From Sarcocystis neurona (Eukaryota; Apicomplexa; Conoidasida; Eucoccidiorida; Sarcocystidae), in the NCBI GenBank assembly GCA_000727475.1, contig KL647330.1, positions 481,248-545,247 of the forward strand: a stretch of 64,000 nt of DNA, given 5' to 3'. The notes under the pieces are model-generated. The model was not told where the DNA came from. It saw only the letters and a list, made by a program, of their open reading frames with translations, and did not search any database. Shown here in pieces: positions 48,201 through 59,700 of the stretch (the first letter of the stretch is position 1; every line of letters starts with the position of its first letter). Position numbers and translations under genes: made by a program.

Positions 48201-51200
48201 GTTGCCCGTTCTCCACATAAAAAGGAAACCAAACTACACATCCACCATGCGTCTCTTCGTTCTCCAGATACGAGTGTCTCTGTCCTCCAGCTACAGGCTT
48301 TCTTTGCTCCTGCGTCTTCCCCCCCCGTACCTCCCCTCTTTCGCGTTCTTACGCATGTATACCCACGTCTCTACACGCAGCCATCCCACCTTTTCTTCTG
48401 GCTGGCCTCTAGGCACCACGTGTCTATAGGCGAAGTACGTGCGCACACACACAGGCTTGATTTTGCCTGCGGCATTCTTACTTCGTCGCGTACTGCGCGG
48501 GGGCTCCACCGACGCACCGCTTAACAGTGCGCCGCCTGCTGCAGCAGCGGCGAGGTCGGCAACAGGGTCGAGACCGAGGCCTGCGGCTGCACCTCTGCCC
48601 GCAGCCCAGAGGCTGTGCGGATGCAGCTCCGGACCCGCAGGCGAGCCAGCTAGCGCTGCAGCCACTGGTGCATGCAGTGGGTACAGCTGTGGATGATAGA
48701 AGTGGTGCTGTACTCCGAAAGGAGCAGCAGCAGGCAGAGCACCAGCTGCGCCCCCAGGTAGACCCCCGGCGGCAGCAGCAGCAGGCGGCAATGCGACACC
48801 TGCTGAAGGCCAGGTAACTGCAGCAGCAGCGGGCCACAACCCAGCCGCACCTGCTGCAGCTCCTAGATAGTGAGGATGCCCAGTCAGGGCCTCCGCGCCT
48901 GGCAACACGTGGAAAGGTGGCGGCATCCCTGCTGCTGCGGCCGCTCCTCCGCCCCCAGCTGCTGCGGCTGCAGCGTGGGCACCTGCAGCTGAGGAATTTT
49001 CGAGGAGGACGCCACCACCTCGGGTCACTACTGCGCTGCCACAGAGATAGTCCGAGGGATACGGCAGCAGATACTGCTGGTGCGACTCTCCCGCTTGAGT
49101 GCCGGGCGGCAGCAGATGCATCTGTCCCCCCGCACTGCCTGCTTCGTACAACGCCAGTCCCGCTGGTGCTTCGCCCAGAGGAGGAGGCCCTCCTGCTCCG
49201 GCTGCAGCACCCCACACTCCCGGAGGCGGAACGCGCAGCTGTTGCTCTGCTGGCAGATGCAGGTGGCCACCATACGCAGCTGCGCTGCTGCTGCCGTCCA
49301 GGAGCGGGCCCCCGCGCCAGTCTGCTCCCCCTGCGGCTGCGGCATGCACCGCGAGCTGCTTTCGAGGAGGTGCCGCAGCACTCTGAGGCACCGGATACGG
49401 AGCGACCACCCGGTATGTGTGGTGTCGTGTTGCTGCTGTTCCTCCAGCAGACCCCGCAAACGAAGGAGCCCCCATACCCCCTGCTGCACTCGCAACGAAC
49501 GACGTAATTTCTGCTGGTGCTCCGGAGAGCCACGTTGCTGCTGCGCCTGCGGCCGCGGCATCGGTCAAGTCTGCTGCTCCACCAACAGCGCCACCCATTC
49601 CTGTCGCTGTGTGCAGAAACGACGAAGACGACGTAGTAGCAGCAGCAGCCGAGGGGCCCCCCTCGTCGCCACTGGACACGTCTGACAACGCTTCCGCGTC
49701 GACTGCTCGCCTGCGTCTGCTGCTTCCGCTGCCCGCCGCTTCGGCTGCTGCTCGTTCGTAGCCGGGCGGCATCAGAACATTGGCGCCCGGTGGAGCAGCT
49801 GCAGCAGCACCGCCTCCTCCCTCACGTCCTGCCCCTGCTGCCGCAACACCAGCAGCAGCCGGCCGCAGCACGCGACGCATACTCTGCGCACGCATCGATG
49901 GAAGCGCAGGCCGTGCTTCTGTGTGGCGAGCACCCGCTGCTCCCGCGACGCCCTCTGCAGCGGCCGCAGCAATCTCTGTCCGCTCTCCTGGGGCTTCATC
50001 CTATACACGCGAGTAGTACACGCACACGGCAGTCACACACACACACACACAGACGCCCGTTTAACCAGGGGAGTCTTCACCTACATCCACGTAGTTGTAT
50101 ACACACAAGTGCATGCTTTTACCTACGTACAACCCCACAGACAGGAGACAGAATAAACACTTCCACACACACATACATACATATACGTATATGCTCCTTG
50201 CATCACTACGCTCAGAGAGGTCTGCCTGTACGCTTCACTATATATTCACATATATACACATATATATATACATATATATATATATATCTATGCGGCTTGC
50301 GCGAAGGTTGCTGTTAATCTTCTCAGGCGAGAAAGGACTTCTACAGGTAAACGCCCCTCGTCTGTCAAGGCAAACGTGCTCCTGCTAGTGCGACAAACAC
50401 TTTGAACGGCTTCCACTGCTACTACTGCTACGACAACTCGACCCATTCAGCTCATACTACTAAACAATATACTACTGCTAGTACTACTAGTACTATCAGC
50501 ACCTCTGCGTGAGGGGGAGAACTACTACTGGCACCGCTAGAAAAAGAATGAGGCAATCACCGCTACGACTCGCAGCGGCGTGACTGGTGCTGGGGCTGCT
50601 GTTTCTTCTTGTAGTGTTCCTCCTGCTGCTATTCATGCGCTCCTGCCACTACTGCAACTACTACCACTGCTCTCTCTCTCCATCCTCTTACTGCTAATAA
50701 ACTGCGAGGATTCACCTGGTACACCCACTACTACTTTATGTACTACCTCTACTACTGCTCCTACGACAACTACCACTACGTCTGTGGTACACCTGCGACT
50801 GGTTTCTCGTATATTACTGCTGACCGTAGTGATGTAGAAACCACACACTTTGCTATTGCTCCTGCCTCTGGTGGTTCCTCCCCACATATAGGCTGAGCCC
50901 TGCTGCCCTTTCGTTATCTTTCTCTTCCGCTGCTGCTGTTGCAGCTGGTGTCTTCACATGCTGCTGCTGCTGCTGGGGTCAGCCACTCCGCAGCCGTTGT
51001 TGTTGGAACAGCCGCAAGAGCAGAGAGCAGCAGCAGCCAAAGCGGCGCAGGCCTGGCAAATTCTTCCCTGCCCGTTGCTCCGCAGTACGTAACAGCAAGG
51101 CGTACCTCTACTGCCGCTGGTGCTGCAGGCGGTGGTCGCAAAGGCATGCGATGTTGCTGGCGCTCCCGGCCCCCTCCAGAAGGGGCCAGTCCTGCACGTG

Positions 51201-51516
51201 CTGCTACTACTTGCTTGCTCCCTGCAACAACAGGAGGGGCAGCAGGAGTCCCAGCCGCAGCGGAAGTACCCGCTGCACAGGTGGCGGCGGCAACGGCAGC
51301 AGCCGTGGGCTGCTGTAGTTGCTGCTGTTGCAGCAGTTGGAGTTGCTGCTGCTGCTGCATCGCGTGGAAGCACTGCAGCTGCGACCGGCGCAGCAGCAGC
51401 AACTCCTTCACAGGCAGCGGCTTGTACTTCTTCACAGGGACGTCTGGCAACTGCAGCGCCTGCAGGGTGGCCATCACGTAATCAACGACGTCAGCGTCCA
51501 CGACTGCACGCGGCAC
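42298..51516 (-). CDS. large intron-rich gene, unrecognised
   Basis: Many - strand exons follow each other. Placed with agreeing phase: 51516-51106 (ATG; MPRAVVDADVVDYVMATLQA), 50000-48439 (520 codons, Ala/Gly/Pro-rich), 47630-47562 (RLVRWQKQFLDLARRTERK); then about 47286-47181, 47017-46858 (CVLICVDDTFVRVCICGYRA), 46666-46535 (DRVEIFVPVALAGLNPGVCF). Then, after a poorly resolved part with clear coding near 45860-45715 (RQSLEETTEARRAFWVLANK) and 45460-45335 (FENIVNDDKPVAVVDSSHKS), and about 44640-44520, follow 44482-44411, 44062-43949, 43353-43295, 43176-42985 (LGYHEIKHDVQFTNDGHTGN), 42757-42704, 42481-42394 (RQMEVAYKALLENKSHSIHH) and 42351-42298. Short hydrophobic beta-strand patterns recur. 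I recognise no family, no catalytic motif and no membrane segment. It could be two genes, split in the 45-46 kb part. Confidence 0.6.
48520..49900. repeat. GCN/CTG-rich coding tract
   Basis: Interrupted GCT/GCA/GCC/GGN triplets inside the large - strand exon 50000-48439, encoding Ala/Gly/Pro-rich sequence with few long pure runs. A second such tract (50930-51400) includes a run of about 20 mostly Gln codons in the first exon of the same gene. Confidence 0.7.
50020..50830. repeat. microsatellites in an intron: CA, TATA and CTA runs
   Basis: A (CA)n run at about 50035-50052, TATATA runs at 50160-50290, and interrupted ACT/CTA triplets at about 50400-50530 and 50640-50790. By the model this is the first intron (50001-51105) of the large - strand gene. 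Confidence 0.7.
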
Positions 51517-53395
51517 AACAGCAGCAGCAGCGCAACATGAAAGAAGGAGGGACGATCTTCACACAACACGGGTCCTGCAGCAGCACCAGCAGCATTAAAG
51601 CAGAAGGAAAAGGAGAGGAACGAGACAGACTGGTATTACTTCAACAGCAGGAGTCCTCCTGCAGTGATGAGAGTGAGCAGCAGCCAGCAGCTCGGAAGGC
51701 GTCTCCACGGAGTCAAAGCGTGCAGCAGAGGAAGAACAAGTCCACCAGCAACCGCAGGTGACGAAGAAGAAGAGGACGGCACAGGCGCAGACGCAAAAAA
51801 AGGGAATTTGAGCGAAAGGAAAGAGAGGGAGCAGCACACAAACAGACGACGGGTGCAAGAAGTGAAGTAGCAAGAAGAGGACAAAAGATGAAGAGGCGCG
51901 ATAAACACGCTGATGTTGAACCGGACCTCCGCATGCATATGCTTACACCCAGACGTTCACATTCATAAACATATAGCGATACATACATATATAGGATAAA
52001 TATATATATATATATACTTCTCATTGTACATCTATCTACCTGTCTATCTATATATATACATATATATGACTAAACTGTCACCAGTCGAGCAGTAGTGGAT
52101 AGAGACAGAAACACGCCCTTCGGTGTATCTGTAAATGTGTTATTTCCCTGCGCAGACGCCTCCGTAGGGACGCGTCTTCCTCTGTGTCTAGAGACGCAGG
52201 TTACACGCAAATTCATGTGCAACCGTTCAACGAAAGATACTGAGCGGGATGCGATACGTCCATACACGTATACATGTGTGTAGGCGTGTACAGGCCCGCC
52301 TCGCATGAGGGGAGAAGCGCGGCAAGCAGCGGTGACGGCTGCCCGTCGCAGCACCTCCCCCGCTCCTACCCCTACAACGCCGTGCTGCAGAGGCCTCGTG
52401 GCGCAGCGCCTTCGTCTGCCTCGGTGGCGGGGGGGCTGCAGCCCCGCTAGCAGTCAGGAGGCGTGGGTGCATGCGCCGGACGGTCTGTCTGTCGCACCAG
52501 TACAGAACCTGCGTCGGCTTTATACTTGTTCAGCTATACACACACGCCGAGGAAGGAAAACGACGCCCCGTACGTACGCACGTCGATAGGGAACGCATGC
52601 ACCCCGGACGCTTGTGCTTCTGTCTGCTTACACAGCACCATTTATATAGTCGTGCGGCAGATCCTTCTACTATCTCTTTCACTACACAGTTTACATCTAT
52701 ATCTTCTATGTACACCTCCAAATCTCCACACACGGCTTGCACATGGGTATGTCCGTACCCACGTATGCGTGTGGATCTCTCCCTCTCTGTCTCTCTATAT
52801 ATATGAGCCCGGTAGTGGCATACATAAATGTAAATCTCTGCATATCTACGTGTACACGTTCGTGTGGACCGTCCTAACACATGCGTGCCACACCTTTTAA
52901 AGTTGGCGTATCTACGAAAGACGCGGGTCTTCTCACTCTCTGGCTTTGCTGCTTCGCAGCATCACCAGTGTGAAGTGCGCGAGCGGAGGCGAGGGACGGA
53001 GACAGGAGGACGGCGCGACGGAACACACACATACACATGTATATATATATATCAAATATGCGTCCGTTCGTACATACTAATACTCACATACGTATATATA
53101 TATATATGTATATAAGACGCTGCGCACCAGGCGCGTGCGCGAGACGGCGGGACGAACGCACGGCAGAGAGGGGGAGGGAGACGGAGACGGGGACAGAGAC
53201 CGAGACACACAACGAAGAGACGGGAAGCGTGAACTCCACTTTGAAGAGAATACGAAGAAGACAAAACCGAGGGGAAGACGAAGGCCAGAAAGGAAGACAA
53301 ATAGAGGGGGACAAGTGCGCCAAAATCCAGGAGACAAGACGAAGAAGGACAGAAGAGACGGGAAGGAATGCAGCAGAGATCCGAGAGACACACAC
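51517..53395. other. intergenic or 3' region, simple sequence
   Basis: Spacer between the start of the large - gene and the lowest CstF-77 exon. It contains CAG runs to about 51740, TATA/CATA runs at 51960-52070 and 53035-53115, and GC-rich DNA at 52300-52480. The 3' end of the CstF-77 gene is expected here, but no terminal exon could be fixed. Confidence 0.4.
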
Positions 53396-53715
53396 GTGCC
53401 GAGGGCAGCGAGACACGGAGACGCCAAGAAATCGCCCTCCCCCAAAATTAGCAGAGCTGTCTGCGCTGCCCGCTTCTTCAGACTGCCGTCTTCCAAGAAG
53501 ATACGCAGCCACTCCGGACCTCCTTCTCCCCATACACGGAACGCACACACATACGTGGGTACCACGTACACGCCATAGAAACGCGTCGATTCGTCCACAC
53601 ATGTAAACGGTGGCCCTCCTTCTACCCATATTCGGCACACACACATACACATGTGTATATATCAAATATGCGTCCATTCGTACATACTAATACTCACATA
53701 CGTACATATATATGT
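53037..53715. repeat. direct repeat of about 60 bp flanking the last placed CstF-77 exon
   Basis: CAAATATGCGTCC followed by CGTACATACTAATACTCAC, with flanking TATATA, occurs at about 53050-53110 and again at about 53660-53712. The exon 53525-53396 lies between the two copies. Confidence 0.85.
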
Positions 53716-56700
53716 ATATTCGGTGTATACCTACGTATGAAGATAGCGAGCGTAGAGAGACGCCTGCACGAAATGCGGGTGCTCACGTACATACACGCAT
53801 TTACATATACATGCCTATTATATATATACATATGTCGCGCCCATATATATATGAGACCTAAACATATACATATGTATACATATATATTCACATATGTGTC
53901 TGTACGTAGACGTTACCCATCTACGTATATCTACGAAGACGTCAACATACATACATATATATGTCTGTGCATATACGTGTATGTGTGTATATGCAAGGGA
54001 GGCAGAGGTATCCAAGAGAGGCAGCTTCCTGCTGCATGCCGCAAGCAGCGCGCCTGGCTCATCAATGCCGTCGCAGGGGAGCGCCAGAAACACCTCCTTC
54101 CGAGTTTCTCTCAACAAAAGGGACCCTCTGTCCGAAATATCACCCCCCCCCACATTCGATCACACACACCACTATTATATTCCTTTGTATACTACTCAGG
54201 TATAGAGAAAGACCGTTACGTATACATATACACATACATATAGGAATTTATCTAAGAAAAGTATATATGTACAGAGAGAGAGGCACACATAGATATACGT
54301 ATGTGTATACTTTTCCTCCTATGAACAAAATGTATGGACAGACACGCATGGGTATATATATATATATGTACATATATGTATGTCATGTAAGATGGCGTGC
54401 GAATCGGTAAGGAGAACTGGGTAGAGGGTTGATATCGACGTCAGCAGCCAGCCACGTTGCTGCTCCGACGAGCTGCTTCTTCACACCGAGACACGTGTCC
54501 GCACGTCATTCTTTTGGCACGGAGGAACGCGGTCGGCCTACAGCTGCTTAGGCGACTTCTCGGAAGGAGAGCCACGAGATCGCAGAGAAGTTTGGGCGGG
54601 GAAAGAACGCGGCTGCTGAGGTCCAAGACGCTTTCGCGAATTTGCGCAGTCGCAGCAGCAGCTGCCGCCAGTCCTTCTGCGGCGCCTCCTCCGGCAGCTG
54701 TTGCTGCTGCAGCTGTCACGTGCGGCGGAGCCACCACCGCAGCAGCGGAGGGGTGATAGAAATCCGCCAACTCCGGGTGAAACGCAGCCATGGCGCTGAC
54801 GTCCGGCCTCACTATCACGACCGCTTCTGCTGTCTCTCCTCCTCCTTCTTCTCCGGCGTCTCCCTTTCCTCCTCGGCCTCCTGCTGCGGCTCCTGCTGCT
54901 GCTGCTGCTACGCCTGCTCGCTTCCCGCCTGCTGTCTCGCGTCCGCCTCTCTCTCTTCCCGCCTCTTCTTCTTCTTCGTCTACGCTCGCGTCTTCGAGCT
55001 CACTTTCTGCTCCACGTGTCCGCAGCCATTTCCGCTCGCCTGTCGCTTCTCCTGCTGCCCCCCCTCGTCGTCTTCTCCTTTTCTCTCTTCCTTTGCCTCC
55101 TGCTTTCTCGTCCCTGCCTGTGGCTCCTCTCCGACCTTCCTCTGCTGCAGTTCCTGCTACTGCGTCACCTCGCGCTTCTTCTTCTTCTTCGCTTCCGCCT
55201 GCTGTCCCTGCGGCGGTCGCTCGCGCGCGGCCCACCCTGTGTCGCCGTCGGGCCCGACGCCGAGACAACGGCGCGATCAAGCTCGGACAGAAGACAAGCG
55301 ATTTTCCTCTTCCTTCTTCCGTCGCTGCTGTCCTTCCGCCTTCTTCTCCACTTCCTTCTCCCGACTCGTCTTCCTCGTCTTCTTCTTCTTCCTCGTCCGT
55401 GGCTGTCTCTTCTTCTTGTTCTTCGTCCGTGCTGCTGCTGCCCCAGCCGAAGAGCGAGCTGCGCGGCACCAAGTGATCCATGCAGTAGAACGCTGCCGCT
55501 TCTTCGAGAGAACCTACGAGCAGCAACCGACCAGAAGGCGAGAGGCAGACACATGTCTACACATATGTATGTCATACACGCATGTGTACACGTGTTAATA
55601 CACGTGTGTCGTACCCCCACCGTGCATACGTATACATATAGGTATACGCCCAGAGAGGGGACGATATCCGTGTTCAGTATTCTATATACTTATATACGAC
55701 ATACACGCAAGTCTACGGTTACACAATGAATGTATACAGGCAGAGTGCGCAGACACCCCAACAGTCAAACGAGTCAAACATCCCCCCCACTCCCTCGTCG
55801 TCCATCGGTCACACTGGCTACCGCTGCCGCTCAACTGCTGTTATTACTGCTGCTGCGGCTGCTGCTGTTGCGGCTCCTGCTGCTGCTGTTGCGGCTCCTG
55901 CTGCTGCTGTTGCTGCAGCTGCTGCGTACCGCCGGCGAGGAATTGCCTGCGTCTGACGGCGAGGGTCGCGTGTGCGCCCGCCTGCGTCAAACGCGCCTCT
56001 TCTTCTTCATCTTCCTCTTCTTCCGCCCCCTCCTCCTTTTTGGCCTCTGGGTCTGCGGCTCTTGCTTTTCCCTCTGCCCCGAAGCGGAAGTTGCACAGCA
56101 CAGCAGCTTCAGCCTGCATCTCCACGTTGCTGCTGCTGCTGCTCTCCCACCCCGCGCCGAGGGCCTCAAGCGCTGCTGCTGCTGCGCCGCTGTCGCCGCC
56201 CTCGGCTTTCCCTATCAAGCTTCTCTCCTCCAGCGGCAGTCGGAGTCGCTGCCGGCCTCGCAGTTCGAGCACGCGTCGCAGGGACAAACTGCCGCAAACA
56301 AATGACCAGCAGCAGCCGTACACGCACACACACATGAGTGTGAGTACACACATACATAGGAACATACATATGCGCGAGGCGTAGAATAGATACACAGGGA
56401 CATACAAACGACTCACAGACACGCGCAAGCACACGCGCAGATACACACCTTCTACCCATATGTGCACCTTAGACATCCTTCTCTCACATGAATATATACG
56501 TATATGTTATACGCATATACATATATATTTACTGATAGATGCTTCTTCTATCTATATATATGTACCTATCGTACCTCTACCCAGCTATACATATCTATTT
56601 ATCTACATCTATCCTTCGTAGATCTCTCTATCTATATCTATCATATATGTATCTACCTATACCAATCTCCATTAAAACTACGCATTTATCTTAACTCTAT

Positions 56701-59700
56701 ATTTCTCGACGTCGATCTGTCCGGCTATATCTATTTTCTGCACGTATCTATCCAGAGCACACACGCCCCACTGGTGTCTACCCGGGTGATGACACGCATG
56801 CACGTACAGTTGCCTACTGATACGCACGCACGCATGCAGCTGTCTGGTGGCATGCACACACGCAGCTGTCTAGTGATATGCATGCATGCAGCTGCCTAGT
56901 GATATTCCTGCACGCAGCTGCGTAGTGATATTCCCGCATGCAGCTGCATAGTCATACGCATGCGTGCAGCTGTCCTTCTGTGTGTCTCGGAGTCGCTTTT
57001 GAGGTCCGTCTCATCGTCGCTCGAGTCACAGCAAATCTTCGCGCCCCACACCGCGCCTCCCCAAGAAACGCATGCAACGACAGATCCCGCTGGGCATATC
57101 AACAAAACGCAGGGACAACCGTTTTTCCTCTCAGCAGCGGCTGCCCGAGGCAGCAGCAGTGAGGACCTGCCCCCTTGCCCTGGCAACACACCCGTCTCGA
57201 AGTGTCGCACATGCGGGGCACACCCCTGGCCACCGTCGCAAGGGAGGGTGCGCAGCGCCGCACGAAAAAAAGTGCATGCAGCACTTCCCTTCTGCAGCAC
57301 TTCACTTCTGTAGCGCTTCGTTTCTGCCGGGCTGCGGTGAGCCGTCCACGCGGAGGGGGCATCTGCGTGAAGAAGGACGCCATGTGTCTTAGCTCGAGCA
57401 TGCATCTTCTCTCTCTACGTAGACGGGGAAGTGATATGCTGCTGGGGAGAAGAACAGGCGCCTGTCGAAGGGCCTCCTCACGCAGACGCTAAACGTCCCC
57501 TACACCCGACGCAGCGGCTGCTGCGACACGTGCGGCGTCGGAAAAACTCGAACAAATATAACGACCTCCCCCACTGCATGTACGCGATGCGGTACACACA
57601 AATGATTAACACACGTAGACACACGTGTCTAGACACACCTAGACACACCTGCTCAGATACACACACATATATAGATAGGTAGACATATGAGTACTCATAT
57701 ATATATACATGTACGTATACACTCGCGTGAGTACACATACGTACGCGTACATATAGATCCATCCACACATACATGGATACACATATATGTAAAAGAGTGT
57801 GTATGTCCATATCTGTGTGTATGCGTATGTATATGTGCAAGTCCGACGATGGCTCGGTAATACGCAGACATGTGCGTCTCTCCACAAAGCAACCGCCAAA
57901 GAGACGGGCGCGTGTTACTCGTGTGGTGGTGCGGCGTGCCTGCCGCAGCAAGCGGACTTCCGCCGCGTCGCAGCAGGCGAGTCACCGAGGCAGAACGCAG
58001 AAGTTTCACTCGGACGACAAGTGGGGAGAAACTGCCGCAGCAGGTCAACCCACGCCCCTGGAGTCCACCCCGGCACATGCGCACGCATGCGTACAAAATA
58101 TCTCCAACACCACGTCTACTCCTTTTCGCTGTCTGTCTACCGTATGCGGGAAACCAAACACTTACACATAGACAGCTGCTACACGTGTGAAGCCACCACA
58201 TGTGTGTCTGGGTGGGACACGCTGCAGCGGTTCGCAGCCAGGCGCGTCGGTCTACCAAACGTATCCACGCAGACGCTGCCGTACGATATCAAGTCGGAAG
58301 AGATGTACCGATGGATGTATTCGTATATGCGTGTCTGTGTGTATGTGTGAGCTGTGGGCGTATGCATGTGTATGTGTGTGTACATGTTTGTATATGTGTG
58401 TATATGTGTCTATGTGTCTGTATGTGTGTGTGTAAATGTGTGTATATGTGTGTATGTGTGTGTATGTGTGTATATGTGTATACGTCTGTGTGTGTGTGTG
58501 TACGAGTGTGCGTACTTAGGTGTATGTGAATTTCCGTGTAGGAGTGTATATATATATATATATGTGTATACGTGTGTGCGTGTGTATGCGTGTGTACGCG
58601 TGTGTACTTACGTGTATGTGTGTATGTGTATGTGCATGTGTATGTGAATGTGTGTGTACGTACGTACGTGTATGTGAATGTCCGTGCATGTGTATGTGCA
58701 TGTGTATGTGCATGTGTATGCGTATGTGTGTGTGCATGCGTCTTTCTCTGTCTTTTTCTCTCCCTTTCTTTTTTTCCCTTCTGTCTCTTCGTCTCATTGT
58801 CTCGCTTTGTGTCTTCGTCTCTGTTGCTTTCTTTGTCTGAGGGGAACGTGTGGGTCGCAGGTTTCGTGGACATGTGCCATCAACGTGGAGGGGCTGTGTG
58901 CATGCAGTCTGCATGCGCGGCAGCAGCTGCTTACGGATCGCCAAATTGCCTCTCTAAGCAAATCCACTTGTCCCACAACATTCTGCTGCCGCGGCCCATT
59001 TCTCTCTGCAGGGCACAGACGGAGACGTACAGCAGTTCCCTCGCCGCTGCAGTCATCAACAGCAACATAGAGACACACACCCATGGGTACTACACAGACA
59101 CAAACCCAGCCGCATGCATGCGCGGAAGCAACTCGTGTTGTTGCACACGCCCACGTTCCTGCTAGCTTTTTCTTCCCGTTCATACATATCAACTCTGTAT
59201 CTACAACATCCGTCTCTATCTGCAAGACGTTACAACCCGGACACTTCCTTTAATACATACACACACACACAGGCATCTTCAGCTCCTTTTCTCCACCTGA
59301 TGCTAACATCCACAGCATACACACATATATACATGTATATATACATACATATATATACACACATATATATGTATATATATACACATATACATACATATAT
59401 ATATATATATATGTATGTGCCTGTTTTACATGGGTGCAGGCGCCTATGCCTGTCACAACACGTGGCAGTTACATGCGCATGCAGACTTCATTTTTGTGAA
59501 GCGTAGAAACACATGCTGCGGCGGCATATGTAGCCAGGCATGTGTCCGCAGGAAGCTACACCCAAGGAAATTTGCAGCACAGCAGCACGGTCGACAAGAA
59601 GAGCAGCCCACAACGCAGCTCGCAGCGGCGGACTCTGTGCTGCTGTAGCAGCAGCAGCTGCTGCTGTAAGTCAGCAAAAGACACAATAACTCCTGCATGT

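Noticed and set aside
58289..58873. 194-codon Thr/His frame on the - strand
   Set aside because: It is the reading of a (GT)n microsatellite.
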